Below are positions 42,501-52,065 of a DNA stretch of 64,000 nucleotides, one piece after another. Source of the DNA: Pelecanus crispus (taxonomy: Eukaryota > Chordata > Aves > Pelecaniformes > Pelecanidae); the NCBI RefSeq assembly GCF_030463565.1, contig NC_134661.1, forward strand, positions 6,348,542-6,412,541, given 5' to 3'. The position numbers and the translations under genes were made by a program. The number at the start of each line of letters is the position of its first letter. Positions within the stretch are counted from its first letter, which is position 1. A model generated the notes under the pieces. That model worked only from the letters and a program-made list of their open reading frames with translations. It was not told the DNA's origin and ran no database searches.

Positions 42501-45500
42501 TAAAGGGGGCTTTGGTTTCTTCCCAGCTCTGCCACCTCCAGATTCTCTTCTGAAGCAATTATACAGGTTTCTAAAGACTTACAGCAGGGTTAACACTGAT
42601 CAGGCCACTCTAGTAACTACTTCTGTGGAGCACCAAGGCCTGTCCTTATATAAGAAAGGATTGGAACTGGGTTCTGTAGCCCGCTACTCCACTCCCCACT
42701 GCGATAAACAACAGCCACTTTATCACAGAAGGTGCCAGGATGAGATAGAAAGCTTCTTAAACTGATAGAGTTTACTGTTACCCTCCAGTGCTTTCTGGCT
42801 ACAATTAAGCTGCACAGCACAGCCAGGTCCCAAATCTTTAAAGGATAGTACCAGGGACAATACTGTCACCTTTCTACCTGCCCTGGCTGCTATGGAAAGT
42901 AAAGGCAATTAACTATGGAGCTCTCTAGTCTGGTCTCTGATTTGGTAGCCTAGGACTCAGGAATGAAGGACACTTCATCAAGCACACCTCCTCCACAATC
43001 CAGATACAGCCTTAAAGGCCCAGAGGTGTCCTGAGTGACTCCGCTAATAAAGAGGTCAGCTGGTCTGAAGCACAGCTTTAACAAAAAGCCTACTTTCTCA
43101 AAATTTTTTGCAGTGTGACTGAATTGCCCTTAAGAACTAAGCACTGGAACTTCCCCTCCTTCTCCATTGAGGGATTTTCTTCTCTGGGTGAGGAGAAAAA
43201 AAAAAGAGGAAAAAAAATATGAGAGGAGAACAGTGCATTACACAGGCAAGTTAAATAATTCACAGGCACCAGGCAAAAAGCAATAGGCTTGGTCACTGTG
43301 ATGACTCATCTACTCAGAGGCATTCAGTCTCAGTGCCTCCCAGGGCAAAATGCTTTTATTCTTGTTATCCACAATGACTCAAGGTGATCTGAGAAAGAAC
43401 TGCAATATAAAAAAAGAACAACCCCATTGCACACAAGAAGTCCTGGCCCAGAACATCCTTCAAGCAGGGAGAAACACTAAAGAATTCTCCATGCACAGTA
43501 CTGATGGGAACATGCTTCCACAGCATCAGCTTCAGACCATGACAGAAGATTTAACTTCCTGCAAGTACCCCACATGCTAGAGCTGAGCAGATGTGGGCTG
43601 TAGGAGAGAGACCAATGAAAGCAGTGGGAAGAACACTGTGGCCCAGTCAGTTCATGGCACTATGGTTCCATGGGAATAACCAGCTGGAAGCACTGTCAGA
43701 CACTGAGCCAGAAACCAGTCTGAACTTTGTGCTCTGTGACAGGCTCTGGGAGCAGTCCTAGAAATCAAACTCACACACATGATAATAGAACTTAACAAGC
43801 TACCGTGCTGCAGCTTGACCACAGCAACGGTGAGGGCAGCTCAGGACAAAGCAGAGGAGCTGTAAAATAGGCTTAAGCTAAGGTGCCCCACCCTATGTTT
43901 GTCACAGGCTAAAAGCCTGCATGTAGACAGGAACTGTCGCTCAGCTGTTAAGCAGTAACTAAGCCGCAATAATTTGATTGTGAGTCACAGCCCTCATTCT
44001 AAGCAAGTCTGATTCAGTGCTAGTATAATAAACAGTCTGCTTTCTGCATTTCATTTTTTTTCACTCTATTTAAGAACCAGGACTCAACAGAGCAAGGTGT
44101 CATATAAACAGCTCCAGCACATTCCGCCCAAGCTGAACAAAGCTTCCCAAAGTGCCATCACACTGCAAGTCACAGCCAAGGCTCTGATCAGAGGAAGTGG
44201 GACAAAAGTTTTGTCACAAATTGTGCGTTTTTAGAACATATGCACACAAAAGCATCCCAAAGCCTCAGAATCAGGCTTAGGGATATACGCTTAGAAGCCA
44301 CTTTGCTTTGGCTGTAGAAACCTAATCACCCCAGGGAAATATTCATTGCACAGACTGTGTTTATCCAGAAGGAGTGTATTGCTAAAGACAAAAAAAAAAA
44401 AAAAAAAAAAAGAACCTTGTCTCCAGAACTCCAGTCTGCAGCCAAAATAAAAATACTGTGGTGCTTACATTGAAGATGAAATAGGTTGATGACTCTGCAA
44501 CCTCCAGCAGTTCCTGCTCCCATCATGTGAAAGTTGGGAAATCCCAGCTCCAAAGCCAAAACGGATTGGCCAGCCTTTCATCTCCCCTGGTAGTGTTATT
44601 TTTCCCAAGTGTTTTGAAGCTCTCTAAACACACAGCTTTGTCCTGGCCACATTGCATTAAAGAGCAATTTCAAGCAGGCTCTTTCACTAGCCTGAGGATG
44701 TTATATGAATGTCACTATGAATAAAACACTTCAGAATAGATTGGTCCCTGGAGGCTTCTGGAAACAACTCATGCACCAGTGTGGAAAAGGTCAGGCACAA
44801 GCCCATGCCAAAACCTATCAGAGACAGAGCCTGGAGTTTCCTTACAGAAAATTCACAGCAACAGACTTCAGAGCCTTCCTGCAGAGATGAAGAACCATAG
44901 CAAAGCAGCTGTTGCCCTGCTGTGCCACAGCACAAGTAACAAATCACCACTCAGCACCACCCAAAACAGCCCTTCAAACGAACCAACAAATACAGCCTGC
45001 AGGGCACTGCCAGAGAAAGCCTTGCTGCTAACCACCGCTGAATCCCTCCTCGAATATCTCGACAGGGCTTAAACAGATGACAGAGATGACGCAGGGACCC
45101 TGCACCCTAAGCTCCCTGAAGTCTCGGCGTGTCCCTCTGAAGCCCTGCTAGAAATACAATACTTTTCTACTCTTCAGCTCTACAGTTATATGAGATGAAC
45201 AACTTAGCGCAGTGGCAGCTCCCAAACAAACAACACAGCACTGCCATCAAGGTTCAGACCCGAGATTTGGGTCACACAGTATCCTAAATGGCCAGTACCA
45301 GGGAACCCCTCGTAGGCAGATGATTTGCCTGCAGATTAGATGCCTTCATAGATGCCTCAGATTCTGCTTGCCAGCAAAGCCCAGGCCATACACTGTCAAT
45401 AAGCAAGGAGATTCCCAAGGCACAGCATGGACTCATGAAGTCTGCAGAGACCCAATGTGAACTGAAAGAACTATGGATTCCGCACCGTCACCCACTTTCC

Positions 45501-48500
45501 CAAGGTTCTGCACCCTGACTGTGAGGAACAACAGCCAAGAACTCGATTAAATCTGACAAACACGCACATGTATCACTTGTGCCCACTGCACTCGCGTAGC
45601 ATCCAGACATGTTTGCTACTACTAGTTCTCTGCTGTGACGCTGAGACATCTCACGACGGTTTACAGAACTTGAAAGTGAACAAAAGCAGCTTAACTCACA
45701 GCATGGAAAAATCCGACAACGGCCTGCGGATTCCCACCTCGAGAGAGACATCCTGTGGCAAAAAGCTGGAACTGCAGCCCTTTGGAGCTTGCAGGCTGCT
45801 TTTGCTTTACAGTACATTAGAAAAAGGATTAGCAATCAAGACCTGGTGGGTCACGGTAGCAAGGCAGTAGCAAGAAAACCGCCAACTCCTGTCTTGTTAT
45901 CTTAAACTCACCATAGAGATCAGGTCCGTGAGAGGTGAAGACATTGTATAAAACAATGTTGAGAGGTGCAACTACCAGCTTCCCATAGTAATAGCTGTCC
46001 ACAACTACCAAGGGCACCTGGAAGAAAGCATCTATTTATTTAAAGTGCCAGAAGCTTTTGGCTGGACTGCCCAAAAGCTCAATGTGATTTTCTTAGTGGA
46101 ACCCACCCCTTCTATTGCAAGCCCAATCCATTCCCTCTTTGTGTTGCTACAGGCACTTACCAAAAACAGGATCAATGACACCACACACCAGTTTAGGAAA
46201 CTTTTCCACTTCTGCTTCATTATCAACAAGTCAAAGGCAATAGGAATCCTGGAAGAGAGAGCAGGTATCAACTAGAGACTTTGTCTTTCCCCACTGCAGG
46301 TTTTCCTGCCCCCTTCAAAGCAAGAGAGGCAGTAGCTGGAAGAGAACCATCACTTCACTGGGCTCTGCTTCTACTCCATATTCCAGTCATTCAACTCAGG
46401 TCTTACTCTCAGTATATTGCGGTCAGGAAATCTTCCCAACCTAAGTTCTTCAGAAGCAAAGAAATCAGGCTATGGAAACCTGCACCAATGATCCTGGACT
46501 AGGCTGGCAGCTCAGTCCCTGCTAGTTTCTTCCTCCAGCTCTCCAGCCCCTACATTCTGCCCATCAGGCATGAAACATTTGACAAAGTGCAAAACTCCTG
46601 AGCCCCCCTCTCCTTACCCAAGAGCTGCACTGAAGGGCCAGCCCAGAAGGGTTCCAGCAGCCACCCCCAGCACTGCTACAGAAGTCTTGTCCATATACCA
46701 ACCAGTCATGGCAATCACCGTGGTGTACATGCAGAAACTGCTTGGGAGGAAAGCTGCAACACAAGGAAAGAAAGGGGTTAGCACAGCTTTCCCACAGTGC
46801 AGGAGGCCAAGATAAGGCTAATCATCTCTCATTCATTCCATTGGAGCTCGGATGCTATACTGGACGCTCTCATGTCAGTGAAAGCAAAAAAAAAAAAAAA
46901 AGAGGATTCTTTTTTTTGTTCTGCCAAGCCAGAAATACTTCCTTTAAATATGAAAGCCTCTTTCCTTGATGGCACTCAGCAGTGGTAACGAGTAGACAGC
47001 ATCCACGGTTACCACCTGTAACACTTGCTGCACTATCTGTCTTCTGCCAGGTTGAAAAAAATTAAATGAACCTGCTCAAGTGGCAGCAGAAAACGTGAGC
47101 TGACTGGGTACAGTCTCTGAAACAACTGGGCAGAGACTGGTGGGAAGTAAGTGAAGAATGAGGAGACCTATGACACTGCAAAAACTATGAAGGGAAAGTC
47201 AACATAAACAAAAAATGAGTAAAATAGGAAATCTTAGCATTCATATGATGTAGTATTTCTCTTTAAGTTTCTGTATGCACACGATACAGAAAACCCTTGT
47301 TCAAAGTCTCTCTTTGCACTTTACTCAATACCTACAGCAGGTGTTTTATAAGTCTTACAGTGGTTGGCTAGGCAAATGGGTACAACCAGCCAGAGGGGAC
47401 AGGACACAAATGCAAAGGACAATGCCAAAATATGACTCTCCTTCCTTGGGTTAAAATACGTTCCAGGAAGGTAGGCCGAGACCCTGTTTAAAAGGCATGG
47501 CCCATTGCAGAGAGACTGGAGGCAGCAATAGAAACAAACATGCCCTGGAAATGGAAAGATACAAGAGAATGATGCAGGGAACATAATTTGAATCAACCCT
47601 TATTCTGTCATCACACCTGCCAATGAGAAATACCTGCAACAGAACACGACAAACAATTGCTAGAGAGATATTTTAGGGCTGTGGATTTTCTTCTCTTTGG
47701 ACCTGTCTTTGGTTTCTATGGGCAAAGTAACTGTTAGTGTCGTTGCTAAGCAAACTTACCTGCAGATGAGCAAAACATCCCAGTGCTGAGTACTAAGAAG
47801 GCCAACATCAGACGGCTCACATGTAGTCCAAACTTCTTGCACACGGCCCTAAGGAAGCAAGAGAGAGTTAGAGACCACAAAAATACCCTCAGCACTTAAA
47901 AGAACAGTACCCAATGCATGCAGAACCACAAAGAATCCATGGAGCATCCTGAGAGCTTTAAGGTGGGTGATTCTCATTACTCAGCCACCGAAGGCAACCT
48001 GAAGAGCAGTGTGACTGCCTCTGGCCTGGGATTTCAGATCCTCGTAAGTTAGACTAGTGCAAAACTCTAGAAGAGACTTGCCTTTTACCAGTGTAAGCTG
48101 GGCTCATGCAAATCTCAAGAACTTAGGGAGTCTGTACTGCTCTAGCAACACCAATCTATCTAAGATTTTCACCCCTCGCAAAATCCCATCATGCAAAAAG
48201 CCACAACTCACATTCTTAAAACCAGACTATTGCCAACAGAAAAGTCACGCAAGGTAATAGTTTGAAAGTCACAAATGAAGAGGCAGTAGGTAAAAATAAA
48301 AACCCAGCTTAGACAAGATAATTGTACGTTCGGGCTACTGCTCTTAGTGGATGTAAACACCATTGGCAGATACATTACAGACAGCAACAATCAATGTATT
48401 CCACTAAAATTCACTATGATAAGCAAATGCAGCACCAGTCTCTCCTCCAACAGACCTCAGTTTACAACACTCCCACCCTGCTTGCTGGTATCAGTGAGAA

Positions 48501-50874
48501 AACGAGTGGAGATGTGGGTGGCAAATCTGAGAATACAATTTTGTCCTAACAGGGGAATTCTGACCAATGTTTCATTAAGTTATCATGAGAGCACATATTT
48601 TCAATCTACATCATGCATCTACATCATACATTCAATCTACATCAATCTCATCTACACATGAACTTCAGAGTGTATTTCGTGTGGCAATAACTGAATATGT
48701 TACTCACATTGCTCCAAAACATTCACTGTAGACAACTTCTAATACTCACTTGTAGAAGTAGAGTTCACAAATGCAGCTCAGGAAGGCCAGGAAGCATCGG
48801 AGGAAATAGAAGATAAGAACCTAGGAGACATGCTCAGAGTATGAACAAGGTTTGCAATGAAGTTTATGCACCTATTACTAACAAGTCGATCCCAAAACCA
48901 AAAGTTCTGAACAGGATGGAGCAAGCTTGGCAGTGTCGAATGAGCCTATTCTTGCAGACCCAAATCCCACACCAAGGGATGCTGAAGATCCCAGCACCTC
49001 AAGGCCTAGCTCTCTAACACTGAAGACCTTTACAACGCAGAAAGTGAACACAGCCAGCTGAACTTACCAGAACTACCCCTTTATTGTCTTCTGTTGTGCA
49101 GAAACATGTTAAGTATGGCAATGGATACCAAAGCAGAATGCACATTCAGTGCTCTTTCTTCTGCATTTCTGTGAGTTCAGTTTGCAACATCCCTTGCAAA
49201 ACACTAATTTATTTTTTATAGTTTATTGGGAAAAAAAAATCAAAACAATCACTGATAGCTGGCATAGAAAACAATACAGGCTTCTAAAGCATCAGTGTGA
49301 AACTCACAGGGGTGAATGAGAGCCCATGGCTGCCAGGTAGCTGTCCCCAGGCCCACACACACTCAAAAGGCCAAAGGGCTACCAGCCCCTCCGGGACAAC
49401 TTCTCAATCAAACTGGAGCCTGACAGCATTTCCCTGCAACTTCCCAATCACTTTTCCTTGGATCTCGTTGAGTCAGCTCACAAATCCTGGCAAATCCTTA
49501 CAGGGAGGTTAGTGTTTGTAAACAAATTAGTTTTGTAAAAAAGTTTTGTAAACACTAATTCTCTTACCTCTGAAAACAAAGAAAGAAGCTGTTTTAACAC
49601 AGAATAAAGGCATGTTTATTCATCACAACAGAAGCTTTCACACATCTGATTTACCTTGTTAGTTTGTAGAACTCTAGCATGGAACAAGGCTGGTAAGGCA
49701 TGAAGCCACAAGTAAGCATAGGAGCGGATGGCATAGGCTGGAGAGTATTCCCATGTCTGAAACCCCTTTCCATAAATGAGGTAGTGTGTCTACAATGGAG
49801 ATTAAATAAATAAATAAATAGGCATCACACAGAGTAGACCATTTTGCATTTCTCATCTCTGAATTCCTGAGTAAGGAAATTTCTTTTTCAAACACAGAGA
49901 TAGCACAAGGTTCTAGACAAATCTGCATTTGCATGGGCCAACTACAGATTCCCAAGTATCTCCAAGGACAGGAAGCCACTTACCGGTTCCCAATAGTTGA
50001 ACGTCTCATCACAATCAGAGATGTTGCTTAAGAGAGCTGCACAGAACCTGGCTGAGATGAGACACTTGAAAGCTGTTGATCCTTCAGGGGCCCAAACTTG
50101 TCCGGCTTTGCTCCCAGATGATCTAGTCCAAGGAAAAAATACAAATATGCACCAAGAAGACTCAGTAACACAATCAAGACCAGCAGCGTGACAGCAGGCA
50201 AAGACCTGACGAACATATTTGCATCTCTGTCATTTCAGCACTGTGTAAGGACAGGCGAGTCTTGCATTCACCGCTTCCTTTGGGGGATGCCAGTCCCCTC
50301 GCAATGAAGCACCGTCACCCCCCTCACCGTACCCACCGCTGCCAGACAGCCCCGGGACCTCCCCCTGCCCCCCAACAACAGAGAGCAAGGCCACGCACTA
50401 GCTGCCGCAGCCACGGAGGAGCTCCAGGAAGGGAGGCCCACCTCCACGACACGCGCCAAGCCGGCGGGCACGCACCACGGCCACCCGATGCGGGGCTCAC
50501 GCGGGGCTGCGGGAACCTTTCAGACGCGCAAAGCCGGCAGCGAGCAAGTACGCGGGCCGGCGCTCGCCGCTGCCCCCGCCCCGCCGGCGCCGGGGCCGCT
50601 GGCCCCCGAAGGACAGCTGCGAGCCCGCCCGAGCGACGGTTGCAGAACCGCCCCCGCGAGACGGCCGCGCGCCGCCCGAGGGAGGGGGCACGCGCCCGGC
50701 GCCCACCGCAGCCCGGCCCCGGCTCCCCGCGGCCCCGGCTCCCCGCGGCCCCGCCGCCCGCTCCGACACCTACTCCAGGCGAGCCTCCTCCGCGCCCGCG
50801 GCCTCCGACCGCGGCCGGGCCGACTCGCCGCCACCTCCGGCCCGCGGCCGCTGCCGGGCCCCCTTGGCGGCCAT
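15447..50874 (-). CDS. ALG9: ALG9 alpha-1,2-mannosyltransferase, 15 coding exons
   Basis: ALG9 is a family GT22 (GT-C fold) enzyme of the ER membrane. It uses dolichyl-phosphate-mannose to add two alpha-1,2-linked mannoses (the 7th and 9th) to the dolichol-linked N-glycan precursor. I joined exons 50774-50874, 49984-50122, 49655-49789, 48750-48820, 47760-47848, 46618-46753, 46161-46248, 45912-46017, 40587-40709, 38476-38630, 36258-36387, 35322-35469, 34874-35003, 26591-26721 and 15447-15570. They sum to 1806 nt, i.e. 601 residues plus stop, close to human ALG9 (about 611). All junctions are GT-AG and in frame. Visible hallmarks are the acidic first-loop motif DETFNYWEP (residues 72-80), the HKEERF motif (356-361) and many hydrophobic membrane segments between. 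The start chosen is the ATG at 50874-50872 (G at -3 and +4); the frame is open upstream but the homologous N-terminus begins here. The last two introns are long (8.2 and 11.0 kb) and hold the transposon remnants. Confidence 0.97.
16289..16855 (+). mobile_element. Solo LTR, diverged relative of the LTR at 29989
   Basis: Begins TGTGCTGGTTTTGTCTTGGA and ends GGTTAAACCATGACA, 567 bp. Flanks TGGCT and AGGCT match 4 of 5. Shares GATAGAGTTAATTTTCTTC, CATACCATATGGCATCATG, ATTAAACTGTCTTTATCTCA and GATTCTCTCCCCCATCCCA with the other copy or its family. No internal coding sequence. In ALG9 intron 14, antisense to the gene. Confidence 0.85.
17660..17790 (+). mobile_element. Possible MIR-like SINE remnant
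   Basis: GAGGGGAAACTGAGGCAG followed by AGACTGAGCAAGTCTGAATT and a CTCTGCCTCC end. Diverged; in ALG9 intron 14. Confidence 0.3.
20423..20449 (+). repeat. G-run tract, possible quadruplex, ALG9 intron 14
   Basis: Seven, six and eight-plus consecutive Gs separated by single C/A bases, then TGGTG. Can form a G-quadruplex on the plus strand, i.e. C-rich in the ALG9 pre-mRNA. Confidence 0.7.
21271..21530. promoter_or_regulatory. Candidate conserved regulatory element in ALG9 intron 14
   Basis: An AT-balanced, non-repetitive stretch with paired homeodomain-type cores (CATAATTAGCTGG, CTAATTCAATTAGCAGCACC), a full CRE palindrome TGACGTCA (21444-21451) and an E-box-like CAGCTG. An incidental 149-codon open frame crosses it, which may only mean few indels. 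Conservation is inferred from texture, not measured. Confidence 0.3.
22915..23025 (+). mobile_element. Possible MIR-like SINE remnant
   Basis: AAATGGGAAACTGCAACACA, GGGAGGT, then CAGAGTCATGGGAGCACCAA and CTCTTAATCACTCATCCACC follow the MIR order (GAAACTGAGGCACAG ... CTCTTAACCACT). Heavily diverged; by eye only. Confidence 0.35.
26591..26721 (-). CDS. ALG9: ALG9 coding exon 14 (residues 518-561)
   Basis: It encodes IDISKCHYLVDLDTAAETPR and onward to EEWVTIAYKPFLDAS. It stands alone between introns of 8.2 and 11.0 kb. Acceptor CTGCAG, donor AG|GTATGC splitting the Arg codon completed in exon 15. Confidence 0.94.
27060..27940 (-). mobile_element. Old, diverged CR1/L3-type LINE fragment
   Basis: The plus strand reads as the antisense of a CR1-clade element: GTCATGTTTTCTACCCCTG, GATCATTCTTGTGGGTCTTC, CAGATCCGTTCTCCAATTTG then TCAAAATCACTTTGAATTCT, and CTATGGATAACTACTCC, in the order expected from the family. 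No open frame survives. In ALG9 intron 13, same orientation as the gene. Boundaries are approximate. Confidence 0.75.
29216..29450. mobile_element. Possible ancient DNA-transposon-like fragment
   Basis: AAGGCCATGTTTAAATTGTA, then CCAGGGTAGCTATATCATTA and later TTGCTGACACTGGGTTTTGT, resemble old amniote hAT-type non-autonomous elements (GGCC...TGTAGACA type). No terminal repeats could be confirmed. Confidence 0.25.
29989..30556 (+). mobile_element. Solo LTR of an endogenous retrovirus (ERVL-like avian family)
   Basis: Begins TGTCCTGGTTTCAGCTGGGA and ends GGGCTAAACCACGACA, i.e. TG...CA termini, 568 bp. The flanks CACGA (before) and CAAGA (after) match 4 of 5, consistent with a decayed target-site duplication. 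TTATTAAACTGT near the 3' end is the probable poly(A) signal and sets plus orientation. An ATT microsatellite has expanded at about 30353-30400. No internal viral genes. Lies in ALG9 intron 13, antisense to the gene. The family assignment is from memory. Confidence 0.85.
33477..33495 (+). repeat. Poly(T) run of about 17, ALG9 intron 13
   Basis: Homopolymer; no associated element recognised. Confidence 0.85.
34874..35003 (-). CDS. ALG9: ALG9 coding exon 13 (residues 474-517)
   Basis: It encodes WQLQFILSEFRGQLPKPFAK, then TRIIPTDMNDQNKEEPSRY, matching the human lumenal C-terminal domain. Acceptor CTGCAG, donor TAT|GTAAGG. Confidence 0.95.
35322..35469 (-). CDS. ALG9: ALG9 coding exon 12 (residues 425-474)
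   Basis: It encodes GYHGPLDLYPEFHRIATDPS and onward to FPSSFLLPE, start of the soluble C-terminal part. Acceptor CCATAG, donor AA|GTAAGT splitting an Asn codon. Confidence 0.95.
35994..36075. repeat. AT/CA palindromic microsatellite in ALG9 intron 11
   Basis: Alternating TACATTCATATACACATGAA, CATATGTTCATACACATATG and TATGAATGTGCATATACATA units can fold back, followed by a CA run. Probably polymorphic. Confidence 0.75.
36258..36387 (-). CDS. ALG9: ALG9 coding exon 11 (residues 382-425)
   Basis: It encodes KCYHFIFQRYRLEHYTVSSN, then a membrane segment and SRSVALFRG. Acceptor CCTCAG after a long pyrimidine run; donor G|GTTGGT, which is weaker than the consensus but the only one that keeps frame with exon 12. 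Confidence 0.93.
38476..38630 (-). CDS. ALG9: ALG9 coding exon 10 (residues 330-381)
   Basis: It encodes VQNLGRPYWLTLAPMYIW, then QPHKEERFLFPIYPLICLCG, then SALQ. HKEERF is the diagnostic motif of the GT22 family. Acceptor CTTCAG, donor CAG|GTAAGT. Confidence 0.97.
40027..40097 (+). repeat. Short tandem duplication in ALG9 intron 9
   Basis: AAGGTTCCCCAAATAACTCT occurs twice about 52 bp apart, with GGTTCTCTAAA repeated twice between, so a small compound duplication. Confidence 0.85.
40587..40709 (-). CDS. ALG9: ALG9 coding exon 9 (residues 289-330)
   Basis: It encodes VEPWSFYFINGFLNFNVAFI and then a membrane segment ending LLQKFH. Acceptor TTTAG, donor G|GTGAGT. Human reads TEPWYFYLINGFLNFNVAF at this point. 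Confidence 0.95.
40710..45911 (-). other. ALG9 intron 8 (5.2 kb)
   Basis: No repeats other than a poly(A) run recognised. No coding exon is required between exons 8 and 9, which share a Gly codon. Confidence 0.75.
44390..44412 (+). repeat. Poly(A) run of about 21, ALG9 intron 8
   Basis: Homopolymer without an adjacent recognisable SINE or LINE tail. It reads as poly(T) in the ALG9 pre-mRNA. Confidence 0.85.
45912..46017 (-). CDS. ALG9: ALG9 coding exon 8 (residues 254-289)
   Basis: It encodes VPLVVVDSYYYGKLVVAPLN and then IVLYNVFTSHGPDLYG, a highly conserved lumenal stretch of ALG9. Acceptor TTCCAG, donor G|GTGAGT splitting a Gly codon. Confidence 0.95.
46161..46248 (-). CDS. ALG9: ALG9 coding exon 7 (residues 224-253)
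   Basis: It encodes IPIAFDLLIMKQKWKSFLNW followed by a hydrophobic segment ending LILFL. Acceptor TTCCAG, donor TTG|GTAAGT. It is 88 nt, in phase with both neighbours. Confidence 0.94.
46618..46753 (-). CDS. ALG9: ALG9 coding exon 6 (residues 179-224)
   Basis: It encodes FLPSSFCMYTTVIAMTGWYM and onward to GWPFSAALG. The acceptor has a good pyrimidine tract (TTGCAG) and the donor is GG|GTAAGG. The phase fits exon 7, which starts with the last base of a Gly codon. Confidence 0.95.
47760..47848 (-). CDS. ALG9: ALG9 coding exon 5 (residues 149-179)
   Basis: It encodes AVCKKFGLHVSRLMLAFLVL and then STGMFCSSA, matching the ALG9 second membrane region. Acceptor CCTTAG, donor GCAG|GTAAGT, phase 1 at the 3' end. 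Confidence 0.94.
48599..48655 (+). repeat. Degenerate ATCTACATC tandem repeat in ALG9 intron 4
   Basis: CAATCTACATCATGCATCTA then CATCATACATTCAATCTACA: four to five imperfect copies of a 10-14-bp unit, about 100 bp from the exon 4 donor. Confidence 0.8.
48750..48820 (-). CDS. ALG9: ALG9 coding exon 4 (residues 126-149)
   Basis: A hydrophobic membrane segment reading VLIFYFLRCFLAFLSCICEL, followed by YFYK. Acceptor CCTAG; donor AA|GTGAGT splits the Lys codon that is completed in exon 5. Confidence 0.94.
49509..49558. repeat. Hairpin with forkhead-like sites in ALG9 intron 3
   Basis: Perfect 9-bp arms TTAGTGTTT and AAACACTAA enclose 32 bp that include TTTGTAAACAAA and TTTTGTAAAC. The repeated GTAAACA-like cores fit forkhead (FOX) binding sites. 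It lies about 100 nt downstream of the exon 3 donor. Confidence 0.5.
49655..49789 (-). CDS. ALG9: ALG9 coding exon 3 (residues 81-125)
   Basis: It begins THYLIYGKGFQTWEYSPAYA, near-identical to human ALG9 and continuing the first lumenal loop, and ends LQTNK. Acceptor TTGTAG, donor AAG|GTAAAT. The exon is 135 nt, phase 0 at both ends. Confidence 0.95.
49984..50122 (-). CDS. ALG9: ALG9 coding exon 2 (residues 34-80)
   Basis: It encodes the conserved stretch from SSGSKAGQVWAPEG to CDETFNYWEP. The latter holds the acidic residues (D70, D72, E73) of the first lumenal loop, which in GT-C enzymes carries the catalytic acid. The acceptor is CTAG at 50124-50123 and the donor CCG|GTAAGT at 49983. Confidence 0.95.
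50774..50874 (-). CDS. ALG9: ALG9 coding exon 1 (residues 1-33)
   Basis: The ATG at 50872-50874 opens MAAKGARQR, matching the basic cytosolic N-terminus of ALG9 (human begins MASRGARQR). The exon is extremely GC-rich. It ends in the middle of a Glu codon (GA|GTAGGT donor at 50773-50772). A donor two codons later would read through a TAG, so GA|GTAGGT is the only choice that joins exon 2 in frame. Confidence 0.88.
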
Positions 50875-51184
50875 GCCGAGTACGGGAAACCGAGCGCCCG
50901 CTCCCTGCCGCCAGCGGACGAAACGAGAGCGGTGCCGAAGCCGCCGGCCGCCATGCCGGGTGTGGGCACGGGCGCGCGCCTCCACGCCGCGTGCGCGGGC
51001 GGCCGTAAACGCGCTCCTCCCGAGGAGCGCGCGCGTCCCGCGCCGCCGAGGGCACCGGGCCGGCCGGGGCCCCGGGCAGGCGCTGTGCAGGGACGCTGCT
51101 GCGCAGGACACCTGGCCCACCCGCCACGGCAGCGCTTCTCGCGAGGCGGCCGCTCTCCCCTTCACACACCCCGGCAGCGGTTGC

Positions 51185-51245
51185 TCCCCCCCGCCCGCGC
51201 CCGCGCCCGCGCCCGCGCCCCCGCCCCCTTCCCTGCCCCTGCCCG
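51185..51245. repeat. CCCGCG hexamer run upstream of ALG9
   Basis: About five tandem CCCGCG units followed by C-runs, just upstream of ALG9 exon 1. Simple repeat in the CpG island, with quadruplex or i-motif potential. Confidence 0.8.
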
Positions 51246-51639
51246 GCAGAGTTGAGCGGGAAAGTAGCTAAATGGGGAACACACAGCTGGAGAAAGCGTT
51301 TTATTGGGTGCCCCCAGCACTGAATAGCTGGGAAAAGGCCGAGGACAGAAGCTGTTTGGGGACAGAGAGGAGAAACATGGTTCTCCGGAGGCTGAGGTCC
51401 ACGGGCTTCCTCCCCCACGCGGGTGCTGAAGGAGAAGCATTCAGAACAGGGGAAACCACCTCAAAATCCCTGCTCTCGAGTACTCATCCTGCGGCACGCA
51501 CACAGCCTCGAAGGATGCTTCGGGTGTCTGCAGAGCCCTTCCACTCCCCACAGCTGGTGCAGCAACATCAAGGTACAAAAAGCAGTTTTGAGACAACTTT
51601 GGGAAGTCGTGTCTTTTTAACACAGAATCGGAGCAGCTT

Positions 51640-52065
51640 CTAAAAATCTCGGGAACTGCAATGAGCCAAGTACCTGCTCGAGAGGCACAGAAAACATCCC
51701 CAAAGGGCCAAGGATGCTTTAGGTGACCACAGCCCCCAAAACAGGGAGATCCCTTTCCCTCTCGCCCCTTCTTCAGCCCGCTGCCGCTCCTCCTCTCGCT
51801 CGCTCTTGCCTCACAGCCCCTTCCACACGCGATGGATGCCTCTTCTTCCTCCACCAGCGGCTGCTGCAAAGGCAGGACACGGTCAGGACCGAGAAGCCCC
51901 GGCTCCTCCGCCTGGAGGACAGAGGGATGCCGGGCCGGCCCCGGAGGGAGCTCCCCGCAGCACCACCCGACTCCCGGCACCGCACCCTCCCCACCCCCCC
52001 AGAAAAGAACTCGCAAATCGTCTTTTCTCACCGAACTGGTGCTCCGGTGCTCCCCCGGGCGCCAC
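51640..52065 (+). repeat. Dispersed intergenic module, copy A
   Basis: Shared landmarks with the other copies: CTTCTAAAAATCT then GAGCCAAGTACCT; CCCTTT; GCCGCTCCTCCTCTCGCTCG then CTCTTGCCTCACAG; a purine/pyrimidine ATG segment; and at the 3' end TTTTCTCACCG then CTGGTGCTCCGGTGCTCCC. Plus orientation; related to C and D directly and to B inverted. Confidence 0.85.

Larger units (their letters stand above)
46754..49654 (-). other. ALG9 introns 3-5 around exons 4 and 5
   Basis: Intron 5 is 46754-47759, intron 4 is 47849-48749, intron 3 is 48821-49654. They contain the ATCTACATC repeat, the forkhead-like hairpin and an A-run near 46890. Confidence 0.75.
50370..51280. promoter_or_regulatory. CpG island over ALG9 promoter, exon 1 and intron 1
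   Basis: A very CpG-dense stretch with many CCGCCC/GGGCGG boxes and no TATA box upstream of the ALG9 ATG. It spans intron 1, exon 1 and the likely transcription start. It includes a run of CCCGCG hexamers at about 51190-51230. Housekeeping-type promoter by composition. Confidence 0.75.

Noticed and set aside
51126-51165. In-frame upstream ATG for ALG9 at 51165
   Set aside because: It would add 97 Arg/Ala-rich residues not present in known ALG9 proteins. The ATG at 50874 has a good context and aligns with the human start.
50324-51418. 364-codon minus-strand open frame through the ALG9 promoter
   Set aside because: It overlaps ALG9 exon 1 in a different frame and consists of GC-driven Arg, Gly and Ala runs.
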